NCBI RefSeq assembly: GCF_029894335.1
Contig: NZ_JARXZC010000011.1
Coordinates: 97,294-161,293 of the forward strand
Reading direction: 5' to 3'
Origin: Kitasatospora sp. MAP5-34
Lineage (GTDB): Bacteria; Actinomycetota; Actinomycetes; Streptomycetales; Streptomycetaceae
Length of the DNA: 64,000 nt
Below the pieces are notes generated by a model. That model saw nothing but the letters and a program-made list of their open reading frames with translations, was not told the DNA's origin and did not search any database. Position numbers and translations under genes: made by a program. Positions 52,120 through 60,753 of this stretch are shown one piece after another. Every line of letters starts with the position of its first letter. The first letter of the stretch is position 1.

Positions 52120-52548
52120 TGCCGTTACCGCCTTCGCGCCTTCGGACCCGAGCCTGACCGGGTCCACTCCTGGAATTTCAGAGCCGGAACAGTCTTCGGA
52201 TCACTGCCGGGCGAGCAACCAGGTCGGTGGCCACCTGCCCGGTCGCCGGGTGGGCCGACTGGCGGAAGCCATGCGTGAAACCGGCGATCTGCTGGCTGAA
52301 GCTGCGTGGACTCGGCAGGTTTCGATCAGATCCGAAAGGGCCCTGCTGTGCCGCGAAGTATTCACGAGCGAGACCCTTGGGTCCATACGCTGTTATTGGA
52401 CTGTTGCGATTCGGTGGCCTGCGTGCTGGTCCGAGGCGCTGGTCCGGAGCGCCGACCTCCCGGACTTGTCGCTCTGTCAGGGCGGTGTGTGCGGTGATCG
52501 CTTTCAGGCGGGTGCTGCCTTGCGACGGGATTCGCGTGCGCATTCTTG

Positions 52549-52578
52549 TTGACTAGACCCTAGTTATGAGCAGATTAT
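52549..52578 (+). promoter_or_regulatory. Candidate promoter with overlapping palindrome for the GH27 gene
   Basis: TTGACT (52549-52554) is followed 18 bases later by GATTAT (52573-52578). ACTAGACCCTAGT (52552-52564) is a perfect 5+5 palindrome overlapping the -35 box, as an operator would. Read by eye only. Confidence 0.4.
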
Positions 52579-52733
52579 GTCATCAGCTCATCAGGATTCA
52601 CCTGTCCATGACAGGTCGGTCCGCCATCCCTACGCGCCGATATCCCTACGCGCCGACACCCCGTGACGAGCCGTCGCCGACCGCAGCCGGATCGTGCTGC
52701 GCGGCACCACCTCGCCCGAAGGAGCCCACCCCC

Positions 52734-54728
52734 GTGGCAATCCGAAAGCTCCGCAAACCCCTCCTCGCCGCCCTGAGCGCCGCGCTGATCCCCGCCGGTT
52801 GCCTCCTGGGCGCCGGCTCGGCCGCCGCGAACGACGGCGTCAGCCAGGCCGCCGCGAACTTCTCGCCCGTGGCGACGCCGAACACCCCCATCGCCCCCGT
52901 ACCGCCGATGGGCTTCAACAACTGGTCCCGTGCCACCTGTACACCGCAGGCGCCGCTGGACGGCTCCAACCGGCTGAACTACTCGTTCCAGCAGTACATG
53001 GAGGACAACGCCAAGGGCCTGTCCGACGCGGGACTGATAGGCGCCGGCTACAAGACGATCACCGTCGACGACTGCTGGATGTATCGCAACAGCTCCGGCT
53101 ACCTGCACGGCGCCCTGAACTGGGGTGGCGCGACCGACGTCCGGGACGCCACCAAGCAGCCCGGCTTCGACTACGAGCTGAGCGCGTACGGCAGCTACCT
53201 GCACAGCCTGGGCGCGAAGTTCGGCATCTACGAGACCTCCGGCACGCACACCTGCAGCACCGCCGCGCCGACCTCGCCGAACCTGCCCAACGGCAGCGAG
53301 CACTACGAGCAGAGCGACGCCAACTCGCTGGTCTACTGGGGCGTCGACACGCTCAAGTACGACAACTGCGGTACCCAGGAGCCCATACCGACCCTCGACG
53401 CCCGGATGTCCGGCGATCTGAACACCGCCGTCACCAACGCGAACAACGCCGGTACCCCGACGCCGAACGTCATGTTCAACATCTCCGCACCGGCCGGCTA
53501 CGGGAACGGCCCGGCCAAGTTCGCCACCATGAACTCGGTGCGCTCGCTCGGCCAGCTGTGGCGGGTCGGTCCGGACATCTGGAACTACGGTGACGGCAAG
53601 GACCCGTGGAGTCAGGTGCTACCGAGCGGCGGCTACAACTTCGGTGCGTACCAGAGCTTCGACAATACGGTGGAGCTCAGCCGCTACCAGGGTCCGGGAA
53701 ACTGGAACGACGCGGACATGCTGCTGATCGGTGACAACGGCATGACCACCGCCGAGGAGCGCAGCCAGCTGGCCCTGTTCTCCTCGCTGGCCGCGCCGCT
53801 GGTCATCAGCACCGACGCCCGCAAGTTCGAGCCCTCCTACATAGCCGCCCACCCGGCCGAGGCGGCGCACCTGAACGCCTCGGTCGCGATCCTCGGCAAC
53901 TCCGAGGTCATCGCGGTGGACCAGGACCCGCTGGGCGCGGGCGGCTACCGGGTGTCCGGCGGCGGTGCCAACGCCGACGGCTCGCCGGCCGCCACCAGCG
54001 GCGTCGACGTCGTGGTCAAGCCGCTCGCCGACGGCAGTCGGGCCGTAGTGGTACTCAACAAGGGTTCGGCGTCGGCCAGTTACCAGCTGAACCTGTCGGA
54101 TCTCGGCTTCTCCGGCGCGGGTTGCGGCTACGACGTGCGCGATCTGTGGGCGCACAGCACCAGTTCGTCCACCGGTTCCGTCCCGCTGACCATCGGCTCG
54201 CACGACAACGCGATGCTCAAGGTCACCGCGAAGGCCGGCTGCGGCGGCTTCACCCCGCGCGGCCAGATCACCGCCTCGCGCGACGACTGGGGCAAGGCCT
54301 CGCTCTGCCTGGACAACTACCGCTCCGGCACCGCCGCCGGTAACCCCGTCGACCTCTGGCCCTGCTCCGGCGGCTCGAACCAGCGGTGGCAGCTGAACAC
54401 CGACGGATCCGTCCAGCTCCTGCAGACCGGCACCTCCAACCTGTGCCTCACCGCGCAGAGCACGAGCACGACCGGGGTGATCAACGGGCAGTCGGGCCAG
54501 TGGGCCGGCGTCGCGGCCTGCGGGTCCGCCCCGGGCTACCAGACCTGGAGCTACAACCGGGACGGCAACCTGAAGCTGGCCGGTACCACCCAGTGCCTCG
54601 ACGCCTACGGTGGTGCGACGACCACCAACGGCACGCCGGTCGACCTGTACAGCTGTGGGGCCTCGCCCGACTCGGTGCAGACCAACCAGACCTGGGCCGC
54701 GCCCTTCAGTACACCGCCGGCCTCCTGA
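52734..54728 (+). CDS. Secreted GH27 alpha-galactosidase with ricin-type lectin domain
   Basis: 664 residues from a GTG with AAGGAG about 11 bases upstream. A signal peptide (RKLRKPLLAALSAALIPAG) is followed by a GH27 barrel: VPPMGFNNWSRATC, the DDCWM strand, DTLKYDNCG with the nucleophile Asp (210), and GNWNDADMLLIG with the acid/base Asp (328). A beta-sandwich domain follows, then a C-terminal ricin B lectin domain (from about 552), with repeats such as DLWPCSGGSNQRWQL and TTQCLDAYGGATTTNGTPVD. It should release terminal alpha-galactose from polysaccharides outside the cell. The sugar-binding lipoprotein gene is divergent. Confidence 0.93.
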   Translation: MAIRKLRKPLLAALSAALIPAGCLLGAGSAAANDGVSQAAANFSPVATPNTPIAPVPPMGFNNWSRATCTPQAPLDGSNRLNYSFQQYMEDNAKGLSDAGLIGAGYKTITVDDCWMYRNSSGYLHGALNWGGATDVRDATKQPGFDYELSAYGSYLHSLGAKFGIYETSGTHTCSTAAPTSPNLPNGSEHYEQSDANSLVYWGVDTLKYDNCGTQEPIPTLDARMSGDLNTAVTNANNAGTPTPNVMFNISAPAGYGNGPAKFATMNSVRSLGQLWRVGPDIWNYGDGKDPWSQVLPSGGYNFGAYQSFDNTVELSRYQGPGNWNDADMLLIGDNGMTTAEERSQLALFSSLAAPLVISTDARKFEPSYIAAHPAEAAHLNASVAILGNSEVIAVDQDPLGAGGYRVSGGGANADGSPAATSGVDVVVKPLADGSRAVVVLNKGSASASYQLNLSDLGFSGAGCGYDVRDLWAHSTSSSTGSVPLTIGSHDNAMLKVTAKAGCGGFTPRGQITASRDDWGKASLCLDNYRSGTAAGNPVDLWPCSGGSNQRWQLNTDGSVQLLQTGTSNLCLTAQSTSTTGVINGQSGQWAGVAACGSAPGYQTWSYNRDGNLKLAGTTQCLDAYGGATTTNGTPVDLYSCGASPDSVQTNQTWAAPFSTPPAS

Positions 54729-54823
54729 CCTGAGCGGCAACTCCACCACTGGGTGCACGAGTTGGGTCTCCGGTGCCATCCGGCGCCGGAGACCACTGGC
54801 ATGGGGACGAACCCCCGGCGCCC

Positions 54824-54946
54824 CTACTCGGTGGCCGTGCACTGGCTCAGCGCCGCCACGGCGGCCTGGACCTGGGCGGGGAGGGACTTGAGGTCGGGGC
54901 TCTGGTTGGTCCGCGCGCTTTCGGCGAGCTTCTGGTAGACGTCTCG
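54824..54946 (-). pseudogene. C-terminal remnant of an unknown gene
   Basis: A minus-strand segment with normal coding bias reads VYQKLAESARTNQSPDLKSL then PAQVQAAVAALSQCTATE and a stop. It has no start and breaks off at about 54945, where coding bias switches to the other strand. The parent gene is not identified. Confidence 0.5.
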
Positions 54947-55475
54947 ACACCACGGTGGCCGCGACCGGCGCCACCGCAGCCGACAGCGCCACCCTGCTCG
55001 CCAACGCGCAGGCGCTGGGCGCTGCCGCAGTGGCCGCCCAGGGCACCGCCGCTGCGGCCGACGCCCGGACGGCCGCGCAGCAGGCGGCCACCGCAGCCGC
55101 CCAGGCCGCGACAGCGTCCGACCAGGCAGCGGCTCAGGCCAAGACCGCCACCGACACGGCGGTCGCCGCGCGGGCGGCTGCCACCACCGCCGCTGCGGCC
55201 TCGGCACGGGCCACCGCGTGGGCGGCCTACGCCGACGCCAACGCCCTGCTGACCTGGTCGACCGCGATGGACGCGGAGGCCGCCGCCGCGACCGATCACC
55301 AAGGTGCAGACGGCGGCACAGCACGCCTCCGACGCGGCGAACAACGCGTCGCAGGCCGGCCAGGCAGCGCTGGCAGCCGACACCAAGGCGGTGGCTGCCT
55401 CCCAGCAGGTCGACCAGGCCGTCGCGGCGAGCGCCACGGCCTTCGACATTTCCGCTGGCGTACAGCTTGCCCAAG
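54943..55475 (+). pseudogene. Frameshifted fragment of an Ala-rich coiled-coil protein
   Basis: A plus-strand frame reads VAATGATAADSATLLANAQA and continues through many Ala/Gln/Thr/Asp heptads (AAQQAATAAAQAATASDQAA), then shifts frame near 55295 into KVQTAAQHASDAANNASQAG and ends around FDISAG. The composition resembles Ala-rich regions of large secreted or polymorphic-toxin-like Streptomyces proteins, but neither start nor end is present. It meets the remnant of the opposite strand at about 54945, a rearrangement breakpoint. Confidence 0.55.
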
Positions 55476-55656
55476 TCCTTGTGGAGCTCCTGCGTACGGA
55501 TATTGACGATCCATCAGGTCTATCTCCTGACGGGCGCGGTAGGTCGGCCGGACGATTCGGCGGTAAGGCGGTACCAGGCTGGAACCGGATCGAGGGCTGC
55601 GACGTCGAACCGCCCGGCACGGTACCGGGATTCCAGAGCGGGTAGGGTGGTCGGGC

Positions 55657-56373
55657 ATGGCGGCACGGCGGTACTGGTTCACACTGGCGGTCTTCGGGGT
55701 GTTGCTCGCGCTCTCGCTGCCGATGTATCTCACCAAGGGGGCGTCCTGCCCGGTGCTGCTCGGCGGGATGGACCAGACCTGCGGGGTCGGCATCGCATCC
55801 CCCGAGGGGATACTCGGCGTTTCCGACCTTGCGCGCCCGGGCTGGCTGGAGGTGTACTGGGCGCTCGCCGGGGTGGTCGGTGGGGGAGTCGCCGTCTGGT
55901 GGTACCGGCGGTCCGGGTACGGGCGCAGGATCGTGCCCTTCCTCTCCGTGCTGGTGGTCCTCGGCGTGGCCACGACCGTGCTGACGGCGACGCAGTGGAG
56001 CGGCTTCCGCTCCGCGTCGGCCTGGGCGGAGCCCGCGTGGCTGCTGGTCTTCAATGGCGCCACCCCGTTGCTGGTCCTCGCGCCCGCATTGTCGGCGCTG
56101 GCCCTCGCGGAGCGTTCCGTCGGACTGGCCGTCTTCTCGCTCGGGTACTGCGGGGTCGGCTATCTGTTCGCCACCCACGACTCGTTCTACGTCCTGCACG
56201 GGCTGGGCGTACCGCTGGACCTCACCAGCGACCCGGCCGGGATCCGGCAACTGCTGAACATCGCGATCCCGGCGGCCGTACTGCTTCTGGCGGCGGCCGC
56301 CGCCCGCCTGCTGCCGCTCGCGCGGCGGCGCCTCCCGGCCGGGGAACCGGGAGTCCGGGGAGGAGCCGCCTGA
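55657..56373 (+). CDS. Six-helix membrane protein of unknown function
   Basis: 238 residues with about six hydrophobic segments, including WFTLAVFGVLLALSLPMYL, VYWALAGVVGGGVAVWWYR and IAIPAAVLLLAAAAARLLPL. The loop GGMDQTCGVGIASPEGILG holds a cysteine that could pair with the earlier ASCPVLL. The ATG at 55657 follows tagggtggtcgggc. It is not recognised beyond being a streptomycete-like membrane protein. Confidence 0.7.
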   Translation: MAARRYWFTLAVFGVLLALSLPMYLTKGASCPVLLGGMDQTCGVGIASPEGILGVSDLARPGWLEVYWALAGVVGGGVAVWWYRRSGYGRRIVPFLSVLVVLGVATTVLTATQWSGFRSASAWAEPAWLLVFNGATPLLVLAPALSALALAERSVGLAVFSLGYCGVGYLFATHDSFYVLHGLGVPLDLTSDPAGIRQLLNIAIPAAVLLLAAAAARLLPLARRRLPAGEPGVRGGAA

Positions 56374-56515
56374 CGGAACGGATGCCACACCGGATCGTCT
56401 TGGCTGCTCCGAGAGATCAACCGCTCCGGGCCCGGAACGGCTGGATGACGTGGTGTCAATTTTTGGGAGAGGGGCTCGGCTGGGCGCTCCGGGCCCGCTG
56501 CCGGTGCCCTGCCTC

Positions 56516-56658
56516 ACGATCGGCCATTCGCGGTGGAAGACCGGCGGCGGCAGGTCCTTCTCGCGGAGTGGGGTGCCCAGGACGGCGCTGCGCGCCACCA
56601 GGGCCCTGTCGAGGTCGATCCCGCCGTAGAGGCTGGCCTCGCCGCGGATGAGTTCATG
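56516..56658 (-). pseudogene. Truncated coding fragment, minus strand
   Basis: Minus-strand frame FHELIRGEASLYGGIDLDRA then LVARSAVLGTPLREKDLPPP and VFHREWPIV has consistently G/C-rich third positions, unlike its flanks. There is no start codon: an in-frame TAA precedes it. After about 50 codons it degenerates. Identity unknown; a remnant abutting the iron-box-like site. Confidence 0.4.
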
Positions 56659-56662
56659 AAAC

Positions 56663-56681
56663 TTAGGTTAGCCTTGCCTTC
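56663..56681 (+). promoter_or_regulatory. Iron-box-like site directly upstream of the CopD gene
   Basis: TTAGGTTAGCCTTGCCTTC matches 14 of 19 positions of the actinobacterial DmdR/IdeR iron-box consensus TTAGGTTAGGCTAACCTAA. It ends at the base before the CopD ATG (56682), so a bound repressor would block transcription or translation start. Confidence 0.55.
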
Positions 56682-57839
56682 ATGACTCTCGCTCATCTGG
56701 CCGCTTCGGCCGGCTATACCCTGCCTCCGCTCTGGCGGATTCTCACCAAGTCCGGTTACTTCATCGGCCTGTGCGGAGCCGTCGGATCGACCGTGACGTA
56801 CGCCGCAGTGGTCCGCCCGGCGCTTCGTGCGCCCATGGCCGGGCGGGGTGACGCCGACGCGTTGCGTCGGCGGACGGCGGGGTGCCTGGCCTGGGCCGGA
56901 GTCGTCCTGCTGATGGCGGGCTACCTCCAACTCGCCGCGCGCCTGGCCCGGGCCGGCAAGGGCATGCCGTTCGGCGACGCGCTCGCGCCGGGACGGATCT
57001 GGGACTTCCTGCGTGCACCTGCGGCGAAGGGGACCTGGGTGGCCCAGGGCACGATCTACCTGGTCCAGAACGCCGTGCTGGTCCTGGTGTCCGCCGCCCT
57101 GATCGCGCTGTTCGTGCCACAGGCGCGACGGCACCTGGACGCCTTCGCCCTGACCGCCCTGCCGCTGGCACTCTCGGTGACGCTCATCGCAGCGATACCG
57201 GCCTCCGTGCCGAAGGACGCGGACCACCTGCTCGACCCCCTGTTCGACCAACTCCACATCGTCAGCGGCACGGTGTGGATCGGTGGGCTGGCTCTGCTCG
57301 CTGCCCTCGCCGGCACCCGAGCCCGGCTGAGCGAGAACGCCGGCCTGCTGTGGGCGGACCTCTGGCGCCGCTTCGGTCTCGTCGCCCTGGTCTGCGTCGG
57401 CGTGGTGCTCACCTCCGGCCTGTGGATGAGCTGGAAGCACGTCGGCGGCATCGGGCAGCTCTGGACGACGACGTACGGACTCTTTCTGCTGATCAAGATC
57501 GGACTGGTCCTGGCCATGGTCGTGGCCGGCGGCGTCAACCAGTTCTGGCTGATGCCCCGGATCGTCCAGGCCCGCCGCGCCGACTCCACGACTCCACTTC
57601 TGCACCTGACGCTGCGGCACTTCCCAAGGGTCGTCCGGGTCGAGGTCACCCTCGGAGCCGCTGTCCTGGCAGTCGTCCCCTTCCTCGGCGGCTCTGCCCG
57701 CTCCGAGGTCGGCAGCCCACCGCCCGTCACGAGTGGCAGCATCCTCGCCGTGGGCGCCGCACTGGTCCTCGCCCTCGCGGCCTCGCTCTACATCACGCTC
57801 AGGACCTCCGACGCTCTTGCCCGGCGCAGAATGCCCTGA
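56682..57839 (+). CDS. CopD-family membrane protein
   Basis: 385 residues with eight to nine hydrophobic segments. The conserved portion from LDPLFDQLHIVSGTVWIGGL through WRRFGLVALVCVGVVLTSGL and LLIKIGLVLAMVVAGGVNQF is the CopD copper-transport domain, with His, Trp and Lys typical of the family. It probably handles copper across the membrane; no CopC domain is fused. The ATG directly follows an iron-box-like site, hinting at iron-responsive control. Confidence 0.87.
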   Translation: MTLAHLAASAGYTLPPLWRILTKSGYFIGLCGAVGSTVTYAAVVRPALRAPMAGRGDADALRRRTAGCLAWAGVVLLMAGYLQLAARLARAGKGMPFGDALAPGRIWDFLRAPAAKGTWVAQGTIYLVQNAVLVLVSAALIALFVPQARRHLDAFALTALPLALSVTLIAAIPASVPKDADHLLDPLFDQLHIVSGTVWIGGLALLAALAGTRARLSENAGLLWADLWRRFGLVALVCVGVVLTSGLWMSWKHVGGIGQLWTTTYGLFLLIKIGLVLAMVVAGGVNQFWLMPRIVQARRADSTTPLLHLTLRHFPRVVRVEVTLGAAVLAVVPFLGGSARSEVGSPPPVTSGSILAVGAALVLALAASLYITLRTSDALARRRMP

Positions 57840-57899
57840 GCACGGCTTGGCGGCACGCGGCACGCGGCAGGCGGCTCCGTGCTCCGGATCGACTGTGGC

Positions 57900-58034
57900 T
57901 CAGATCCGCGCGATCAGGACGTAGCGCTCGTCGTCCACCGGACCGCCCCACAAGTCCGTGTCCCGCCGAGGTGTTCGATCCACAGGTCGGCGACGAGCGG
58001 CCGGACGACGTCCGCCACGTCGTCCGGCCGGCCC
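57900..58034 (-). pseudogene. Frameshifted C-terminal gene remnant
   Basis: Minus-strand sequence reads RPDDVADVVRPLVADLWIEH in one frame and then DTDLWGGPVDDERYVLIARI with a stop in another. Removing one base near 57980 would join them into a plausible protein C-terminus. No other part of the gene is present. It directly precedes the sensor kinase stop codon. Confidence 0.5.
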
Positions 58035-58036
58035 GG

Positions 58037-59542
58037 TCAGGAACACCGCTCGCGGTGGAGGGGGAGCCGGACCAGCAGACAGGCTCCGCCGCCGGGGCCT
58101 GGTTCGATGGCGGCTGCGGTGCCGCCGAGGGAGCGGGAGATGGTGCGGACCAGTGCGAGTCCGAGGCCGGCGCCGCCCTCGGAACGGGTCCGGGCGGCGT
58201 CGAGGCGGACGAAGCGGTCGAAGACCCGCTCCCGGTCGGCCGGGGCTATGCCGGGGCCGTCGTCGTGCACGGTCAGGACGGCCCAGTCGGCTTCGGTCCG
58301 CACCCGGACGACGACCTCGTCAACGGCGTAACGGGCCGCGTTGTCCAGCAGGTTGCGGATGATCCGGCCGACCAGCACCTCCCGGCCGTGGACGACGGCC
58401 GGCTCCAGCTCCGGTGCCCGGAATCGCGGCGGTCCGCCGCCGTGGGTCCGTTCGGCGATCTGCTCGGCGACGAGGTCGCTCAGGTCCACGGTGTCGGTCT
58501 CCGTGGTGCCGTGCTCCTCCTCCGCGCGGGCGAGCAGCAACAGGTCTTCGGCGAGGGCCTGGAGCCGTCTGGTACTGGTCAGCGCATCCGTCACGACGTC
58601 CGGCCAGGAGGCGACCCGGTGCGGGTGTGCCAGTGGAACCTCCAGCGAGCTGCGCAGCGCCGCGAGCGGGCTGCGGAGCTCGTGCGAGGCGTCGGCGACC
58701 AGGCGGCGCTGCTGCTGCAGGGCCCGTTCGAGCTTGTCCAGCGTGGTGTTGGTCGTCTCGGCCAGCCGTCTGATGCCGTCCCGGGCGGGTGGCACGGGAA
58801 CTCGTTCGCCGATGGCACCGTCGCCGATCCGGACCATACGTCGTCGGATCGCCTCCACCGGCCGCAGCGCGAGTCCGGTCACCGACCAGGCGACCAGGGC
58901 GACGAACAGCGTGGCAAGGGGGGTGAAGTACCCGTCGAGCACCAGGTTGACCTCGGCTGAGGCCAGGTCGGCGTCCGTCGGATCGATCAGCACATAGACC
59001 GCCAGCGTCTGAGGTGGCAGACCGTCGCGCCTGGTATACGCCTGCAGTTGCGCGGTGGTGAACGGCCCGACGGCACACCGCCAGACGGTGATGGTGCGAC
59101 CGGCCAGCGAGCGGTAGCCGGGGACGTCCGGGCCGTCGGGGAAGCGGGCGATGTGCGCCAGGCCCGTCCACGTGTCGGTGGGGTTGGCCGGTGCCGGTGG
59201 CAGTTCGGAGAACCAGCCGCTGTGTGTGTCCAGCCTGTACAGGTCGAAGAGGTTGCGGGCGTTGAACCACTCTCCTCGCTGGTCGACCACCACGTACGAC
59301 ATAAGGCTCTCCGGCGGGGACAGGCCCTTCGGAATGTCGTAGGCGATGCTGCTCCCTTCCTGGCGGGCCTGGTCGACCGACATCGCCAGGACCTTATCGT
59401 GCACAAAGAGGCTCACCGCGTGGCTGGCCAGGGAGCAGACCAGAGCGGCGGCGGCTGCTGATGCCAGCGCGGCCCGGGTCCGGACCGCGAGTCGGCGCCA
59501 GAGCCGTAGCCGGGACAGGGGACGTAGGCGGTCAGCGCGCAA
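58037..59542 (-). CDS. Sensor histidine kinase of a two-component system
   Basis: 501 residues. Two membrane helices (AALASAAAAALVCSLASHAV and TLFVALVAWSVTGLALRP) flank an extracellular sensor of about 170 residues. A HAMP segment leads to the H-box RLVADASHELRSPLAALRSS with the phospho-acceptor His. The N box is IIRNLLDNAARYA, then DDGPGIAP and GGAGLGLALVRTI complete the ATPase. The start overlaps the response regulator stop by 11 bases, so they are co-translated. The signal is unknown. Confidence 0.95.
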   Translation of the reverse strand: MRADRLRPLSRLRLWRRLAVRTRAALASAAAAALVCSLASHAVSLFVHDKVLAMSVDQARQEGSSIAYDIPKGLSPPESLMSYVVVDQRGEWFNARNLFDLYRLDTHSGWFSELPPAPANPTDTWTGLAHIARFPDGPDVPGYRSLAGRTITVWRCAVGPFTTAQLQAYTRRDGLPPQTLAVYVLIDPTDADLASAEVNLVLDGYFTPLATLFVALVAWSVTGLALRPVEAIRRRMVRIGDGAIGERVPVPPARDGIRRLAETTNTTLDKLERALQQQRRLVADASHELRSPLAALRSSLEVPLAHPHRVASWPDVVTDALTSTRRLQALAEDLLLLARAEEEHGTTETDTVDLSDLVAEQIAERTHGGGPPRFRAPELEPAVVHGREVLVGRIIRNLLDNAARYAVDEVVVRVRTEADWAVLTVHDDGPGIAPADRERVFDRFVRLDAARTRSEGGAGLGLALVRTISRSLGGTAAAIEPGPGGGACLLVRLPLHRERCS

Positions 59543-60209
59543 GGGACACCAGCCGGTATCCGATGCCCCAGACGGTCTCGATGGCGCAACCCGCCCCGGC
59601 GGCTGAGAGTTTGCGTCGCAGGGCCGCGATGTAGACCTCGACGATGTTCACGTCCCCGCGGAAGTTCGAGTCCCAGACGGCGTCGAGGATCTCGCTCTTC
59701 GCCACAGCCTGCTGAACGCGCCGGGCCAGGCACTCCAGAACTCCGAACTCCTTTCCCGTGAGCCGAAGTTGCTGTTCGCTGACGGTGCATCGCCGAGCCG
59801 CCGGATCGATCCGCAGGTCGCCCGCCGACAGCACTGCGGGACGTCCCCTCGCGCCACGGTGTACGAGTGCGCGCAGGCGAGCCGTCAGTACCGGGTAGGA
59901 GAACGGCTTGCTGAGGAAGTCGTCGGCGCCGCAGTCGAGAGCGTCGACCTCGTCGTACTCACCGTTCTTCGCGGTGAGCATGAGGATCGACACCGGATTC
60001 CCGGCGCGGCGCAGTTCCTCGCAGACCCGGTAGCCGCTGAGCCCGGGAAGCATGAGATCGAGCACGATCGCCGCGTATTCCCCGGCCTGCGCGAGTTCCA
60101 GCCCCCGGATCCCGTCAAAGGCCACGTCGACGGCATAGCCATCGGCCCGCATCCCCTGGCCGAGCAGCTCGGCCACCCGTACCTCGTCCTCGACTATCAG
60201 CAATCGCAT
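59532..60209 (-). CDS. OmpR-family response regulator
   Basis: 225 residues. Receiver domain: MRLLIVEDEVRVAELLGQGM, the phospho-Asp in AIVLDLMLPGLSGYRVCEEL, the switch Thr/Lys in LMLTAKNG and DFLSKPFSYPVLTARLRALV. The C-terminal winged helix (LTGKEFGVLECLARRVQQAV, VNIVEVYIAALRRKL, VWGIGYRLV) binds DNA. It is followed by, and overlaps, its histidine kinase. The ATG at 60209 has only CTGAAG upstream. The CopD gene is on the other side of the pair, which may hint at a metal or envelope signal, but nothing proves this. Confidence 0.95.
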   Translation of the reverse strand: MRLLIVEDEVRVAELLGQGMRADGYAVDVAFDGIRGLELAQAGEYAAIVLDLMLPGLSGYRVCEELRRAGNPVSILMLTAKNGEYDEVDALDCGADDFLSKPFSYPVLTARLRALVHRGARGRPAVLSAGDLRIDPAARRCTVSEQQLRLTGKEFGVLECLARRVQQAVAKSEILDAVWDSNFRGDVNIVEVYIAALRRKLSAAGAGCAIETVWGIGYRLVSLAR

Positions 60210-60439
60210 TGCTTCAGCATAGTCAACTCGCCGTCTCTGTAGTGGTGTTGTCTGAATTGCCGGGAAGATCCGGTCCGTGGACGTTTGTGGAGCCCGTTGG
60301 TGAATAGCGGATTCCGGTCGGGGCAGGGTGAATTCCGAACTTCCTCGTGGACGTATCACCAGGTCTGAAGAAATCCTCAGCTCTTCTCAGACTTCATTCA
60401 GGACGATCGGCCTACTGTCATCCACACGGACCGGATGTC

Positions 60440-60580
60440 GCCGGCAGGCGCTGGGCGGTCGAGCGCGCCCACGCGTGGATGAACGACTACGGTAAGTTCC
60501 GGCGCCACACCGGGAGAAGTGGCGAGGCTACGGACTTCCGCCCCCTACCCCGCCGCCACCTGTCGGCGCCACTGTCATGA
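60440..60580 (+). pseudogene. IS5-type transposase C-terminal fragment
   Basis: GRRWAVERAHAWMNDYGKFR followed by RHTGRSGEATDF is the DDE-Glu end of an IS5-family transposase; the rest is missing. It matches the related fragment at 62072-62508, which lies in the opposite direction. The two relics face inward around the CdtB-like gene. Confidence 0.8.
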
Positions 60581-60753
60581 CACCGAGCCCTCTACCAGCC
60601 GCCATCCCGGACTAGGCACAACATCGCAGAAACTGACGAACCATCAATGTCCGTACCTCTCAGGGTCACCGAACCGCCCATTCGCACCTCTATGAGCGAT
60701 GGATTCCTGATTAGAACGTGAACATCACTGTCTTCCGAGGGAAGGTGGCTTCC

